Positions 22,900-46,600 of a DNA stretch of 64,000 nt are shown here, in pieces. Origin of the DNA: Tubulanus polymorphus. Lineage: Eukaryota > Nemertea > Palaeonemertea > Tubulaniformes > Tubulanidae. The notes beneath the pieces were generated by a model that was not told the origin of the DNA, ran no database searches, and saw only the letters and a list, made by a program, of their open reading frames with translations. How positions within the stretch are numbered: the first letter of the stretch is position 1; every line of letters starts with the position of its first letter. The DNA lies in contig NC_134036.1 in assembly GCF_964204645.1 (NCBI RefSeq), forward strand, positions 2,480,001-2,544,000, written 5' to 3'. A program made the position numbers and the translations under genes.

Positions 22900-24801
22900 A
22901 TTGCATTTACCAAAGCTCTTATACCGGTTGTATAGTATTAATATAATATGATGATGAGAACTATACCTTATTCGCATATTGTACACACCCGGATGACGGG
23001 ATTCGTTTTAACGGGTACCAGGACATTTGTAATAAGTTGGTACAGAGTGCATTAAGTTACACAAAGAGAAGGCTTAGTTTTATGGCCAATCATAAAGTCC
23101 ACTGTTTGTTTCTATATCCAGCATAGGCCATTTTTGGTTTGAACTGATCTACCAACTTAGAAAATTAAGCCATAAAGTTCTAGACGACTGTAATATTGAG
23201 TCAGATCGTGCGAACCAAGCGCAGGAACAAAAAAAATGAGCATGGCAAAATTAAAAAATCCACCTACAACATATTCAGCGTTAGATACAGTATATTATCT
23301 AGTAATTGTGCGACCTGTTAAAACCGTTGTCGCCGGTGCCACGGGACACGATGAGTCCGAGTCATATATAATCAATGGTGCTATTATTAGTTGTATTCCT
23401 TTTGTTTTACTGTTCAAGCGGGATGGACCTGTCTAATTTTTAATTTGTGAAATATCGGTACATGTACGTCGCTGTACGCGTGTCTGATGTACAGTTTGTT
23501 ACAATATATATTAGATTAATCAATAAAATGATTACTTTGTACGTGTTGAACATTGTTGGTTGCTTAGAATCGAAGATAATTCATTACATTAATTCTTCAA
23601 GTTTTGAGTCGTCTGGAAGTGGTTCAGTATCCAGAGTGATCTCCGTCGCTCTACGATCCACGTGGAACATCGGACACTATCTTGGAGAACTTCTGACAAG
23701 ACCTCTAACCCTGCAGAGTAATCTTAAGGTACATCATCACTATTTGGAAACCATTTTTTGCCAAAATTATTGTATTTGATATTTTTTTATTAAATAGTAG
23801 TTTAATACGTATACTATTGGAATTCGAAATGTTGAGGGGCAAAAAAAACATCTAAAACTGAGAAAATGGTCTAGATAGTGGTGATGTACCTAAACGCGCG
23901 CTTGACACTCCTTCTAACTTCACCTGGTCGACTGGATGTACGTCGCTCTACCATCCTAATGTCAGTGGTATCAAACATCAGACCGTTGTGAACTTTAGTT
24001 TTGTGAAGATTACCATTACGTTGTGGTCTCCTGAACTCGATCGAAGATGCAAATACGACTCACTCACTATTGATCAGCTTTAGTTCAGCAGCAATTTGGG
24101 CCATCGTCTGATGGTGCCATAGTGGATTTTCATGAGGCCTTACGAGCAGTTAGGTAAAAGTGATTTATGATTATATCATCAACAATAAACCTTTTTACAA
24201 TTTCCAGGCACCGTATTTTTGGGTCCGCAAATATCTTAATGTATAGAAATCTAGTTTTATATACACACGTCCCTGGCTCAGGTCTACATATCTATCTAAG
24301 ACCTGTTTTTTTCGTATGGGGAAAAACCAATGGCTTATTTCATTTAACATGAAAGGGTGTCGAGTATATCGTCTTTAGTGAAAACACAAATGATTAATCC
24401 ATAGTTTGTTTGGTTTTGATAATTTTACTTTTCACTTTTCAAAAATGTGTTTTTTCTGTCATTCACAAGACTCCTAAATGTAAATGTGACCCTTGATGAT
24501 CTGTTCCGGCCACCTTCCCCACCCGCACGGAATGGAAAATTCTTGTTATTCTCAATTGTGTAAGTCATAACACATAAAACTTCTTTGAAAAAGATTTTTT
24601 TCGAAAAAGGAAGTTATTCATTCAGTTAATGACATGAATATAATTGAGTGAACATACGCCAGTGACATTATACTGCGTCATTCAAATCTGAACTTAGAAA
24701 GTTTAAACTTCCTCTAAAATGATTTATTTCAAAAATTCAAAGGGAGTTAATCACATGAATATAAGTGAGTGATATTATATTGCGTCATTCAGACGAACAA
24801 A
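22900..24801. other. Intergenic, Rab to receptor phosphatase
   Basis: No gene supported. An AATAAA at 23522-23527 could end the Rab transcript. The block CGTCGCTCTAC(G/C)ATCC occurs at about 23644 and 23951, and GGTACATCATCACTAT (~23738) recurs inverted near 23873-23890, so a decayed repeat is present. The region around 24600-24800 has two copies of the phrase ATGAATATAA-TGAGTGA...CGTCATTCA just upstream of the phosphatase start. Confidence 0.45.
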
Positions 24802-34605
<9,804 letters not shown>

Positions 34606-35357
34606 AATTGTGAACTTTAAAGATGAAGAAAAGTGAACATTTTGGTAAATTTGAGAACGGCAACTAAAATACTACACCTGATAACCGGAACTGAAGTGGG
34701 CACGTTTCTAGCCATAAGGTGGCGACACCGGCCGAAAAAAATTAAGCAACGTAAATCACGTGATTCACGAGCAACCGTTCATTAGCACTTCAATTGTTTT
34801 TATACAAAATACGCGCAGATTTCTTGTACATAAAGAATAACGAAGTCTTCGTATACGGGACCCTAGGTCTATAAACCCACAAACTGCGGTTTCATATGTT
34901 TTAAGATGTGGGTTTCTTTATTGTGTGCAAACATAGACAGCTTGAAATAAGAGAGACAGCTTATAGACATGTACAGACAACTTATAAAGAGACAGCTAAT
35001 AGACATGTACGGACAGCGTATAAAGAGACAGCTAATAGACATGTACAGACAGATAAAGAGACAGCTAATAGACATGTACGCACAGCTTATAAAGAGACAG
35101 CTTATAGACATGTCCAGACAGCTTATAAAGATACAGCTTACAGACATCTATAGACAGCTTATAAAGTAGGGCCTAGAAACTGATTCTCTAGGCATATGTG
35201 ATATTCAATATTATAATCTAAAGAAGAAATTAAACATTCCATCTTCTCTTATGTGTATTATCTTTCAAAATAACAATAACCATTATTCAAAAATCTGTGA
35301 TACCTAAATAAATGTAGAGATAGTTTGTAAAACGGCGTGTGATCCAACTTTCTGAGC
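34606..35357. other. 3' flank of the phosphatase gene with minisatellite
   Basis: Probable 3' untranslated region, then the 36-base minisatellite at 34951-35166. The first clear AATAAA is at 35307-35312, so the minisatellite may be transcribed as part of the mRNA tail. No further gene. Confidence 0.5.
34951..35166. repeat. 36-bp minisatellite, ~6 copies
   Basis: Units read AGACAGCTAATAGACATGTA, then CAGACAGCTTATAAAG, with a few substitutions and one short unit (33 bases or fewer) near 35050. The period is a multiple of three, so open frames run through it on both strands; these are not evidence of genes. Confidence 0.93.
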
Positions 35358-35761
35358 AGAAAGTTCTCAATAAGATAGCTTTTGTGTAAAATTACAATTT
35401 GTATTCCAATGTTTTAAGTGTTTTAATTGCATCCATTTGAAATAAAACACAAAAGACCATTTATAATATACATTAGAAAAACTATGAGGATATTTTCTGT
35501 AGGGTTAGTGTGACAAAAACTGAAAAGGGAATTTAGATAAATAATTAAAACAACATAATGTTCAAAAAGAGTAGAAAGTTCTCAATAAGATAGCTTTTGT
35601 GTAAAATTACAATTTGTATTCCAATGTTTTAAGTGTTTTAATTGCATCAATTTGAAATAAAACACAAAAGACCATTTATAATATACATTTTTAGAAAAAC
35701 TATGAGAATATTTTCTGTAGGGTTAGTGTAACAAAAACTGAATGGGAAATTTAGATAAATA
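35358..35761. repeat. Direct duplication, ~186 bp x 2
   Basis: 35358-35543 is repeated at 35572-35761 with few differences (small indels such as the extra TTT at ~35689). It begins AGAAAGTTCTCAATAAGATA and ends TTTAGATAAATAA. A ~28-base spacer separates the copies. AT-rich, no coding features. Confidence 0.92.
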
Positions 35762-37517
<1,756 letters not shown>

Positions 37518-38023
37518 TAATGTCTACATGTATTTCAACTTGACTTGAGAGCATTCCAGGTGGCCTAGCTCAGTCAGTTTTGGAGGTACATAGGCTACCT
37601 GATAGAAGTCTTATTATGACGAGAAAGCACTGCCTAGTGGACCGTACACATTGATTTCCACATAATCCATTCTTTTTATTGAAGGATATCCAAAAAGTCT
37701 TCATTGAAAGGGGTTAATGAGAGAAAATAGACTCCATGATTTGTAAGTTTAACTATATGCCTATTAACTGAAATTTGGTGTGTAGGCATGGAAACATATT
37801 GTTAAGCTTTCAAATCATGGAGTCAAATTTCTTAATTTAACCCCTTTCAGTAAAGATTTATCGGATATCCTTCAATACAGTTTCAAATGGATTGAATAAT
37901 GATGTTTAAGGTCGACTGCCAATCATTTCTGGTCCTGATAAGACCTTTATCAGCTATGTACTACCAAAATTGACCGAGCTAGACCACCTGGAATGCTCTC
38001 AAGTCAGGTTGAAATAGACATTA
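37518..38023. mobile_element. Family E 506-bp hairpin (foldback) element, full copy
   Basis: Almost the entire element is an inverted repeat. The ends are TAATGTCTA(catg)TATTTCAACTTGACTTGAGAGC and the inverse GCTCTCAAGTCAGG...TAGACATTA. The inner arms repeat GAAGGATATCCAAAAAGTC and GGAGTCAAATTTCTTAATTT in opposite orientation. A second, shortened copy is at 40467-40777. It has no coding content and is probably a non-autonomous DNA element. Confidence 0.88.
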
Positions 38024-38956
38024 GGCTTGAACACTGTTGCGTCCCATCGGGATTACGTTCATTTACATTTTGTCGACAAGTTCGAAGAGGAGTGTTGTCT
38101 TGGGAACCTGCTCAGTGACTCTTGTTACCGGCAGTGACCGTATCAGTGTGAGTGACCTGTTACGAGCCCCAGGGTCAAACCTTTAATCCTAGCTCAATCG
38201 AAATATAGTCCTAAAGCAGACGGCTTTCGAAGACTCAGGTTTGCGCAGACGAAATTTTTCCGGGGTGTAACCGTTTCGTGGAGTGGGCTGCATCGCTTTC
38301 GTCGGAGGGACATCACCTGTCCTGTGCGCAATGTTAGGTATTTTCCATTCATTTCATTTCCAGGGCTGGTTTGATATCTGCATTTAGTACCTGAATCAAT
38401 ATAAATCATTTTCTTCACTTAGATTTTTTTAGATTCAGCTTTAAAGTTAACTTGATTGAGTTCAAATGAAAGTCTGACGTAGCCTACATCAGATCCTCGA
38501 AATTCGCGAAGATATGAATGCACTTTGGGATTGAAAACCGCCATGCGTCAAATTTCAAACTGATAGTTCTATTTGCCTTATGTTCAACTAAAAGCTTAGC
38601 TATATGATGATCTACAACATGTGGCGGAGATACTAAAAAGTATCGACCTTAAAAAAACTGTTTCCAACAGTTTGTTATTGAACGTTTTAATCGATAAATT
38701 TGAACATATTCGGTTGGCTACGAGGAACTATATACTATAATTCTAAGCTCATATGTCGGGTGCATGTCTACACAAAGATAGTGAAGCCGAAACTGGGTCT
38801 GGAAAACTTTTGAAAAATTTTGGTGCATTTCTAATCAAATTTTCAGGCACTTTTATGACACAAAGATAATTTCTAAATTGAGTCTTATGGGCATCGGAAC
38901 TGCTGCTCAATCATCAGATAATTGATGGAAAAATTTCCTTGAAAATGTAGCCGTCT

Positions 38957-39062
38957 GGGGTCCAGTTCCACGGTTCCCAGTTAAGATTTGAATCCGAGTT
39001 AACTCATTGAAAATGAACTGATTTTAACTCAAAGATAACTCTAACTCTGAACTGGGCCCAGA
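38957..39062. mobile_element. Family F foldback element
   Basis: Starts GGGGTCCAGTTCCACGG and ends CTCTGAACTGGGCCC, with an inner inverted pair of AACTCATTGAAAATG and TTTTAACTCAAAG type. The class matches 47108-47219 and 60670-60780. Confidence 0.6.
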
Positions 39063-39304
39063 AGGAGAACGTTCTCGCATCTGCCCCCCTCCCCCTGATA
39101 GGCCTAGCGGAGTACCGTCGTGCGTATCATACAAATGTTAACACCCTTGAACGGTTAGTCTGTACCGGTAGTTAGGCCTATAGCATATGATGTATTAGCG
39201 TTTGTCGGTCGATACAGGCTCGAATGCTATTTAAGTTAAGATCAAATGTGGAAAGCATCTATTTTGAGTGTCATTGATCGAAGTGGTTCCGAACGCGACA
39301 CTAA

Positions 39305-39532
39305 GCTCGTAGTAGTAGTATCAGCTGGTGCGTACCGGTGCAATCGTCGTCTCTGTGTGTACATGCCGCATCTGCACGCACCGGTACTACAAGTCTGTCG
39401 GGCTGCGATAACTACGGGATTATTCCACCTGAACGCGTAGAATCCGCGGCCGTATTCCGACGACAGGATCTGGTCCGATATCTCAAAGGCTGCTCCTCAT
39501 CTTCAGACGAGCGAGTGGAGTTAATTGACAAG
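39305..39532 (+). CDS. Weak candidate coding exon
   Basis: An open stretch ends in CNYG-like sequence followed by PPERVESAAVFRRQDLVRYL and a Ser-rich KGCSSSSDERVELIDK. It has codon choice like the real exons and stops exactly at a possible donor (GACAAG|GTTTGA). No family is recognised and no partner exon was found. Joined to the next plausible acceptor (43653), it would read into a stop before the METTL24-like start, so at best it would be a 5' untranslated exon of that gene, or part of an unrelated or decayed gene. Confidence 0.25.
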
Positions 39533-39754
39533 GTTTGAATTATCGTTTTAAATATTTATTGCAGTAGTTTCCAGGCTATAAAGTTTGTATGGATGACCTG
39601 AGCGTGTACTACTGCAATACATTTTCTAGAAAGCGCACTGTATCACGACCATATTCAATGTTTGGAAATTGCACCAAAAAGAAGTAGCGTTCGATATTTG
39701 GAAGGATGAGCTCGTTTAAAGTCTAAAGGAAGGTGGTTAATTTGAAAAATTATA

Positions 39755-40240
39755 TCTGGTGTTTGTAGTTCATTTTCAATTAAAAATGTCTCAGGTGAAG
39801 CACTGAACACATGTGATGTGTGGACGATCAGTTTTTGAAAGTGTGCTGATAAAATGTCTAATATCTGGTGGTTGTAGTTCATTTTCAATTAGAAATGTCT
39901 CAGATGAAGCACTGAACACATGTGAAGTGTGGACGATCAGATTATGGAAGTGTGCTGATAAAATGTCTAATATCCGGTGTTTGTAGTTCATTTTCAATTA
40001 GAAATGTCTCAGGTGAAGCACTGAACGCATGTGAAGTGTGGACCATCAGTTTTTGAAAGTGTGCTGATAAAATATCTAATGTCTGGTGTTTGTAGTTCAT
40101 TTTCAATTAGAAATGTCTCAGGTGAAGCACTGAACACGTGTGAAGTGTGGATGATCAGTTTTTGAAAGTTGCGCTGATAAAATGTCTAATGTCTGGTGTG
40201 TTTGTAGTTCAATTTCAATTAGAAATGTCTCCGATGAAGT
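39755..40240. repeat. ~110-bp tandem repeat, 4-5 copies
   Basis: Units start near 39755, 39866, 39975, 40083 and 40195 with TCTGGTGTTTGTAGTTCATT, followed by TTCAATTAGAAATGTCTCAG, GTGAAGCACTGAACACATGT and GTGTGCTGATAAAATGTCTA. The last copy is truncated and more diverged. Open frames across it are repeat artefacts. Confidence 0.93.
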
Positions 40241-40466
40241 TCTGAACACATGTTAACGCATTATACCATAGTACGGCTTTACACACGGCGCCACCAGTGG
40301 CACGTGAGGCTGGATCTGAATCGAACATATCGCAATGTTTATAATTCGTAATAAAATCAATTTTTGATTAAAGCGCAGCTGCAGAATCGATCAAAGGATT
40401 ATATGTTTAAGACCTATAACTGCTGGCCAGGTGCGCTTCAATCATCATTACCAAGCCATGACAACC

Positions 40467-40777
40467 TAATGTCTATTTCAACTTGACTTATATTACATAT
40501 GTGTACATGCCTATGTGCCAAACTTCAGTTGGTAGGCATGGAAACATATTGTTAAACCTTCAAATCATGGAGTCAATTTTCTGTCATGAACCCCTTTCAA
40601 TTTGCAGACTTTTTGGATACCCTTCAATACAGTTTAAAATTGATTAGAAAAGGATGTTTTATGTCAACTGCCAGTCCTTCCTGGTCCTAATCATAAGACT
40701 TTTATCAGGTTATGTACCACCAAAAATGAGCGAGCTAGGCCACCTGATGTGCTCTCAAGTCAAGTTGCAATAGACAA
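40467..40777. mobile_element. Family E element, internally deleted copy
   Basis: Shares both ends and the whole right arm with 37518-38023, including GTAGGCATGGAAACATATTG and CAAATCATGGAGTCAA. About 195 bases, mainly of the left arm, are missing. Confidence 0.85.
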
Positions 40778-41319
40778 TCCAACATTAATACAATTAATCT
40801 ATGTTTATTGGCAGCAGTTCAGTCAGACTTGGATTACTCAAACTGATTGGACTCCAAGATGGCTTCATCCAAATGGCTTCATCGGGATGCGAAATCAAAA
40901 CAAATCAAACGAAATCTATACTAATCAAAACAAGAGTTAATCCTTATTTGAAGATTTAGAAAGTATTAACTTCTAGGAAGGCCCAAGAAAAAAATACTCT
41001 TTAGGGCCGAAATGTAATTTTTTGGCTACATTAGAGAATTAGGGCGAATTTCCTATCTAAATAACACGAAGGTCCTATATAGAATTGTATCGCGAAAGAA
41101 AAGCGGACACCGTTTTAAAATGTATTTTTTTTCGAGAGGTTTCTCCGCATAGATTCGCCCCTTACTCGATGGTGCTTGTAATATTTTATCGTGGATATAT
41201 TCATTCGCGTTACAAAGCATATGAAAATATAAATGTAACGCGCACCTCTCGAAACAGGCCTCATGAAGTGCTTTACTTTTTTAGTGAATTTAAATATGAA
41301 CAGGTCAGGTCATGCTAAC
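40778..41319. other. Non-coding spacer
   Basis: No gene supported. Contains small repeated phrases near 40815-40925 (ATGGCTTCATC, AATCAAA-type). The short open frames at 40749 and 41085 lack protein features. Confidence 0.4.
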
Positions 41320-41612
41320 TATGATATACCTTGTTTCTCCAAACCGCTATAAAGATTCTTAACCAGTTCATTTCTATACCTGCCGGGGCCAGTTGCTCAA
41401 AAGTTGGTTAAAGATAACCGGCCGTTAAATACCATAGTAAGAATGAAATTTCAATTGTCACCATATCAACTATCCACTGGTTAACTCTAACTAACTTTTG
41501 AGCAACCGGCCCCGGGTCTGTTATTGTTAGCTTGATCATGATTTTAAACAATGTACAGGGTAGATAGGCGGCCGGGTCAACTTTTAAACTCAGCAGAAAT
41601 GAAACACAAGGT
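41320..41612. mobile_element. Family B element interrupted by a family A insertion
   Basis: Family B sequence (ATACCTTGTTTCTCC ... TTTCTATACCTGCCGG) stops at about 41384 and resumes after 41513 (GGGTCTGTTATTGTTAGCTT ... GGTAGATAGGCGG). Between them lies a complete family A foldback at 41385-41513. The empty site TAACTGCCGGGTCTG is visible in the copies at 21115 and 43930. Confidence 0.88.
41385..41513. mobile_element. Family A foldback nested in family B
   Basis: Complete unit with arms GGCCAGTTGCTCAAAAGTTGG and CTAACTTTTGAGCAACCGGCC. Near identical to the copy at 9278-9402, so probably recent. Confidence 0.88.
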
Positions 41613-43154
41613 GAAAATTTTGTTTAGCCTTACGTTTGAATATCACCGATCGGAAATCCAAAGCTGATCGAAAGAGTAAGGACTCAACTATAGCAGTTTG
41701 GGATATACCACAACTGGACTGACTTTGTGTTACGGCTAAAAACTATTTATACATGTTCGAAGAAGACGATTAGAAACTGCAGTAAATTGATGTATAAAAA
41801 CCAAGGTGAAGAGTTGATTAGTGACATGACAACGAGACATTGTTCGCCTCTTAATTAACACAAAACCACACCGATAAACTGTTTCCAAATACTCAAAGAG
41901 TCATTACAAAGAGACATAGAATCATTTAGGGAATCGATGAAATATGTAAAACAATTATCACAATGACCTTTAGCTTTGTTAAACTAAACGCGAATTTTTT
42001 TCAATCGCTTTTTGAAGAGCACTTTCATGAATATTTTAGAGGTTTCGTTCGCTACCCCGAAACCTCCTGTCCCTCTCGGCGCGAGCCTGAAATATAGTAA
42101 ACGGTATCGAATAGTACCGGTATAGTATAGGTTGAACGCCTCGTATGCCTTACACCGGGTTCAGGTCTTTCAATTGACAACTGTATTGCGCGCGCCGTTT
42201 TTAACGGACTCAAGCTCGTAATGGGTTCTGCCCGGGCGACAATTCTGATTGAAAACCGGTTTGTACACGGTATACGGCTTTGACACAAATCGCTACGCGC
42301 GCAATTGTTACATTTTATATGAAAGAATGTCCACTAACGTAACGTCTGTCTGTGCCAGCATATGCTCTGTTCTTATGTATATGGACTTGTTTGAGGTTTG
42401 ACCGCCGATAAATTCAGTCCAATTAATTCAATCGGCTCATGACCAAGTATACTCAAACTGCGGAGTAAAAGTTGAACAGTTTTTACTCGAGGATTTATAT
42501 CCGTGTATCAGCATAATTTGGGTATCGACGCCAAAACTATTAAACTAATTCGGAAATATCTGGAGTTGGATAGACCACCTAAAAAAAATTGGATTATCGC
42601 CACTTCCAGAGACTTGAGAGGCTTCTTCGTGTGACATATTCTTCTGGATTGTGGTTTTTTGGAAAGTTGTTGAATCACCGACGGATTTTCACATAAATTG
42701 CTGAATAGAAAATCAGTCAACTTAAACTTTTTCTCATTTTACGAGCTATGGTTAAAGCGGACAAAGGTGACTTCATCTCACTGGACTGGTCTTCGTAATG
42801 TGAGACTGCACTGGTCTAAAATATACATAAAACGCGAAATTCACAATCTTACAGTCAATGAACTAGATTTTGTGCACTCGATCTAATAAGCTAAACGTGA
42901 CCATTTTTTTAAGGTTTATAAGAAAAAATTAGGGGCATGTTGCCCAAAATTCGGTTATTCTATCGGATTGTGAATGACTTCATTTCTTCGTTAGGGTATC
43001 AACGGGTTGTTTTGAGCAAGCAACACTGACACCGCTGCTGCAAGGAAATTCTAAACAATATTCTGGTTACTAAAATCAAGACAGGATAAATATTGTCGGG
43101 TTAGAAAGGATAAAGTTTGAAGTAAAATTTCGTGCACGATAGTAACGGCATTTT
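41613..43154. other. Non-coding region upstream of the METTL24-like gene
   Basis: No gene supported. Open frames at 42052-42288 and 42508-42720 (minus) and 42698-42886 (plus) show no family features or splice context. Confidence 0.4.
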
Positions 43155-43570
43155 GCTTTAGAAATCATAGATTTGTTTACATTTTGCTTCAGAAAACATA
43201 GAATTGTTAACATTTCGCCTTAGAAAACATAGATTTGTTAATATTTTGCTCGAGAAAAAAATAAATTGGTTTTGTTAATATTTTGCTTTAGAAATCATAG
43301 TTTTGATAACATTTCGCTTTAGAATACATAGATTTGTTAATATTTTGCTTTAAAAAACGAAAAGAGATATAGTAACATTTTGACTTCTGCTTTTTGAAAT
43401 TTGGTATAGGAAATCTTATTTTGGAATTTACTAAGAAAACATATGGTAACAAGATGCTTTAGAAAATATAAGTTTGGGGATATTTCGTTTTAGAAAATAC
43501 CTCTAGAATACATTGATTTGGTAACATTTTGGCTTTTAGCAAAAATGTAGATTTAGTAACATTTTGCTTT
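43155..43570. repeat. Degenerate ~32-36-bp minisatellite
   Basis: About ten units on the theme TTTAGAAAACATAGATTTGT followed by TAACATTTTGC, highly diverged. It lies just upstream of the METTL24-like first coding exon and may be in its 5' intron. Confidence 0.8.
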
Positions 43571-43669
43571 ATAAATTGTAGACGTGCCCATATATTGAGT
43601 ACTGCTGATTGGTTTTATTCAAATTTCAAAATTTCTAATTTTTCTTTCGCAGATAAATTATCGAATAAG

Positions 43670-46600
43670 ATGAGATTGACGACGTTACTATCGAGCAGCC
43701 GATTGTGGATGGTGCTGCTATCTGCCGGAATATCATTGTGTATCATCCACCTGTACACAACCCACAGATCTGTAAGTTATCACTCCTTGGGGGTATCATC
43801 AAACTAACTCTACATGATGTGGCGAACCTCGTCAAACTAAGGCTAAAAAATTGATACCTTGTTTCTCTCATTTCTGCTAATCGATTTGGAGAAACAAGGT
43901 ATCATTGTTTGTTTAGCCTAAGGCAAAGAAAAAATGATAACTTGTTTCTCCAAATCGGCTCGGTCATTTTTGTAAACTGCAATAAAATTTGTAAAACAGT
44001 TCATTTCTAATAACTGCCGGGTCTGTTATTGTTAGCTTGATCATGATTTTAAACAAAAAGTACAGTAGACGGTTGCCTATAGTGGTGCTGGTCTATTCGG
44101 TAATCTGTTCAAACTGGTTGAATTATAATAAAGTGTCCCTACTATTTGTCAACGTGAAAGAAACCGAAAACCTATACTGGTATTTGTTTGTATAACAATA
44201 ACGTTCTTTAGGTCATTGCACTATTTCTATAGGCGGAATCTACTGTAATGACGTGTCGTCCTACAGGGTTGAATAGCCTTTTATAAAATGCAATAAAATT
44301 TTTTAATCGGTTTATTTCTATCACCGAATCATGATTTCTTTTAAAATAATGTACAGGGTATATAGGCGGCTGGCTGTGTCAACTTTTATCCTCAGCAAAA
44401 TGAGGAGAAACAAGGTATCATTTGTTTAGACGACTTAGTATCGAATCCCCACCGTGCGATGTGGTCAACCTTTCAGACAAGATGACAGCCTCTATATATC
44501 CGCCTATGACGTCATCAAATTGATAAGGTGTCTAGACTCGATCTCCCTATGACGTCATCAAATTCACGCGTCGATTGCGTTTTTGTAAACCGTTTAGGTT
44601 TAAGTTGACCGCAATTAATCCCCTTATGACGTCATCAATCATACGTAGTCTATTTCTATACATTTCCTGTTTCCATAAATTTCCCTATGACGTCATCGAA
44701 ATGATGTTGTCTATTGAACCTTCCGTATAGTTCCCCATATGACGTCATCGGCTTGTTTTTTTTTTGCAGAAGCACCAAGGGCTACATTTCACGAACGAAG
44801 ATATAGAAACGATACGCACATTGGACGTGATCGAACCTGGGAAACCGGAACCGGTAAGCTAAAGTTAAAAATGAAAAAAAAACAGATTTGAAATAGTGAG
44901 ATTGATATCCAGCGTACCTGTACTTTGTGGACCGTTCCAAAGAAGCCTGCTCCATCAATCCCCCTAAGACATGACCGATATAGAGACTGGTATTAATCTT
45001 ACTATTTCAGAAACATGAAAAATAACGTCATACCAACGTTGTCATTTTTGATTCCCTGATCACGAACTTAACTTAAATCATCAACTGTGGATTTTGCTAA
45101 TTAAACTCTGATATTTTATCTCTTATATTTCGTACATTCTCAATGAATTTCAGGTTGGACAACAATTGATAGATGAAGAAAAAAGGCTTTTGGCTGAATA
45201 TTACAAGTAGGTTTAATTCCTGGATCTACAGTGGCTCAAATGTTGGTAACAGTAAACTGTTGGACAAGTATCATGGTTACAATGCAATTTCGATTTTCAC
45301 TACGTCAACTATCCTTTAGTTTACTCTAACCAACTTTACAGCAAATCTGCAGCCCCAGATTAATGCCATAGTGACAATTAAGTTTCAATTGTCACTATGT
45401 CAACTACCCACAAGTTAACTCCAACCAACTTTTGAGCGACTGCAACCCCAGATATCTACCATAGTAACGATGAAGTTTCAATTGGCAGCTATCCGCTGGT
45501 TTACTTATAACCAACTTTCGAGCAACTGCAGCACCAGATCGTAGAGTTTGAATATTGAGGATCAGTCAATTGGCCAAGGACCAACCATTGGCATTTCTTT
45601 TGGGAATTCAGAAACTTTTGGAATAAGATATTAAATCATAATTGTACGTATAATTCATTTCTAGTTTGACGCAGACGATCACGTACCAGTGCAAGAATCG
45701 AAAACGTTACGGTAACCAAAACGACGGCGGTTGGGAGATCTGTTTGGATGCGGGATTTCAAATACAAGCTCCGTGCCTTGTGTATTCCTTCGGGTAAGGA
45801 CGATAACCCGTCCCGAACTCTCTCTAAACTATGCCCTTATCTGTCATCATCAAATATACACTTCAAGAACAGATAGCTGCTTCTATAGTTCCTCCTATGA
45901 CGTCATCAAAATGATTTTGTGATTTTGAAATGCCACTTCTAAAGGATGACAATGTGTCTTTGCCATCATCGAATAAGGCACCTTCAGAAAACACGTCCGT
46001 TTCCATAAGTCCCACTATGCCATCAACGAATTAATTGACCTGGTGATATAGACGCTTCAAGAAAAGATGGCCGTCCTGATAAATCCCCTAATGACATCAT
46101 CAAATTGATGTTGTGATATAGACCCTTCTAGAAAAGATGACTGCTTCATGAATCCCACTATGAAATCATTGCAAACTTTATTTCGTTCTTTTTACAGCAT
46201 AAATAATGACTTCAGTTTTGATGACTCTATTGACAAGCAAATGGGATGTGAAATTCACGCGTATGATCCCAGGTATGATATTCTAAAACTTCATAATGTC
46301 ACTAGCCTTCTCATTTCATTGATTCTGTAGCTACTAATGAAGACTTCAGTGTCAATAACTCCAAGTTCAGTAAAATTATGATTAGTTACTAATGACGACC
46401 TTCTCATTCTCAATATCTTCAACCATTCAGTAAAATTATGATTAGTTACTAATGACGACCTTCTCATTCTCAATAACTTCAACGATTCAGTAAAATTATG
46501 ATTAGTTACTAATGACGACCTTCTCATTCTCAATATCTTCAACCATTCAGTAAAATTATGATTAGTTACTAATAACGACCTTCTCATTCTCGATAACTTC

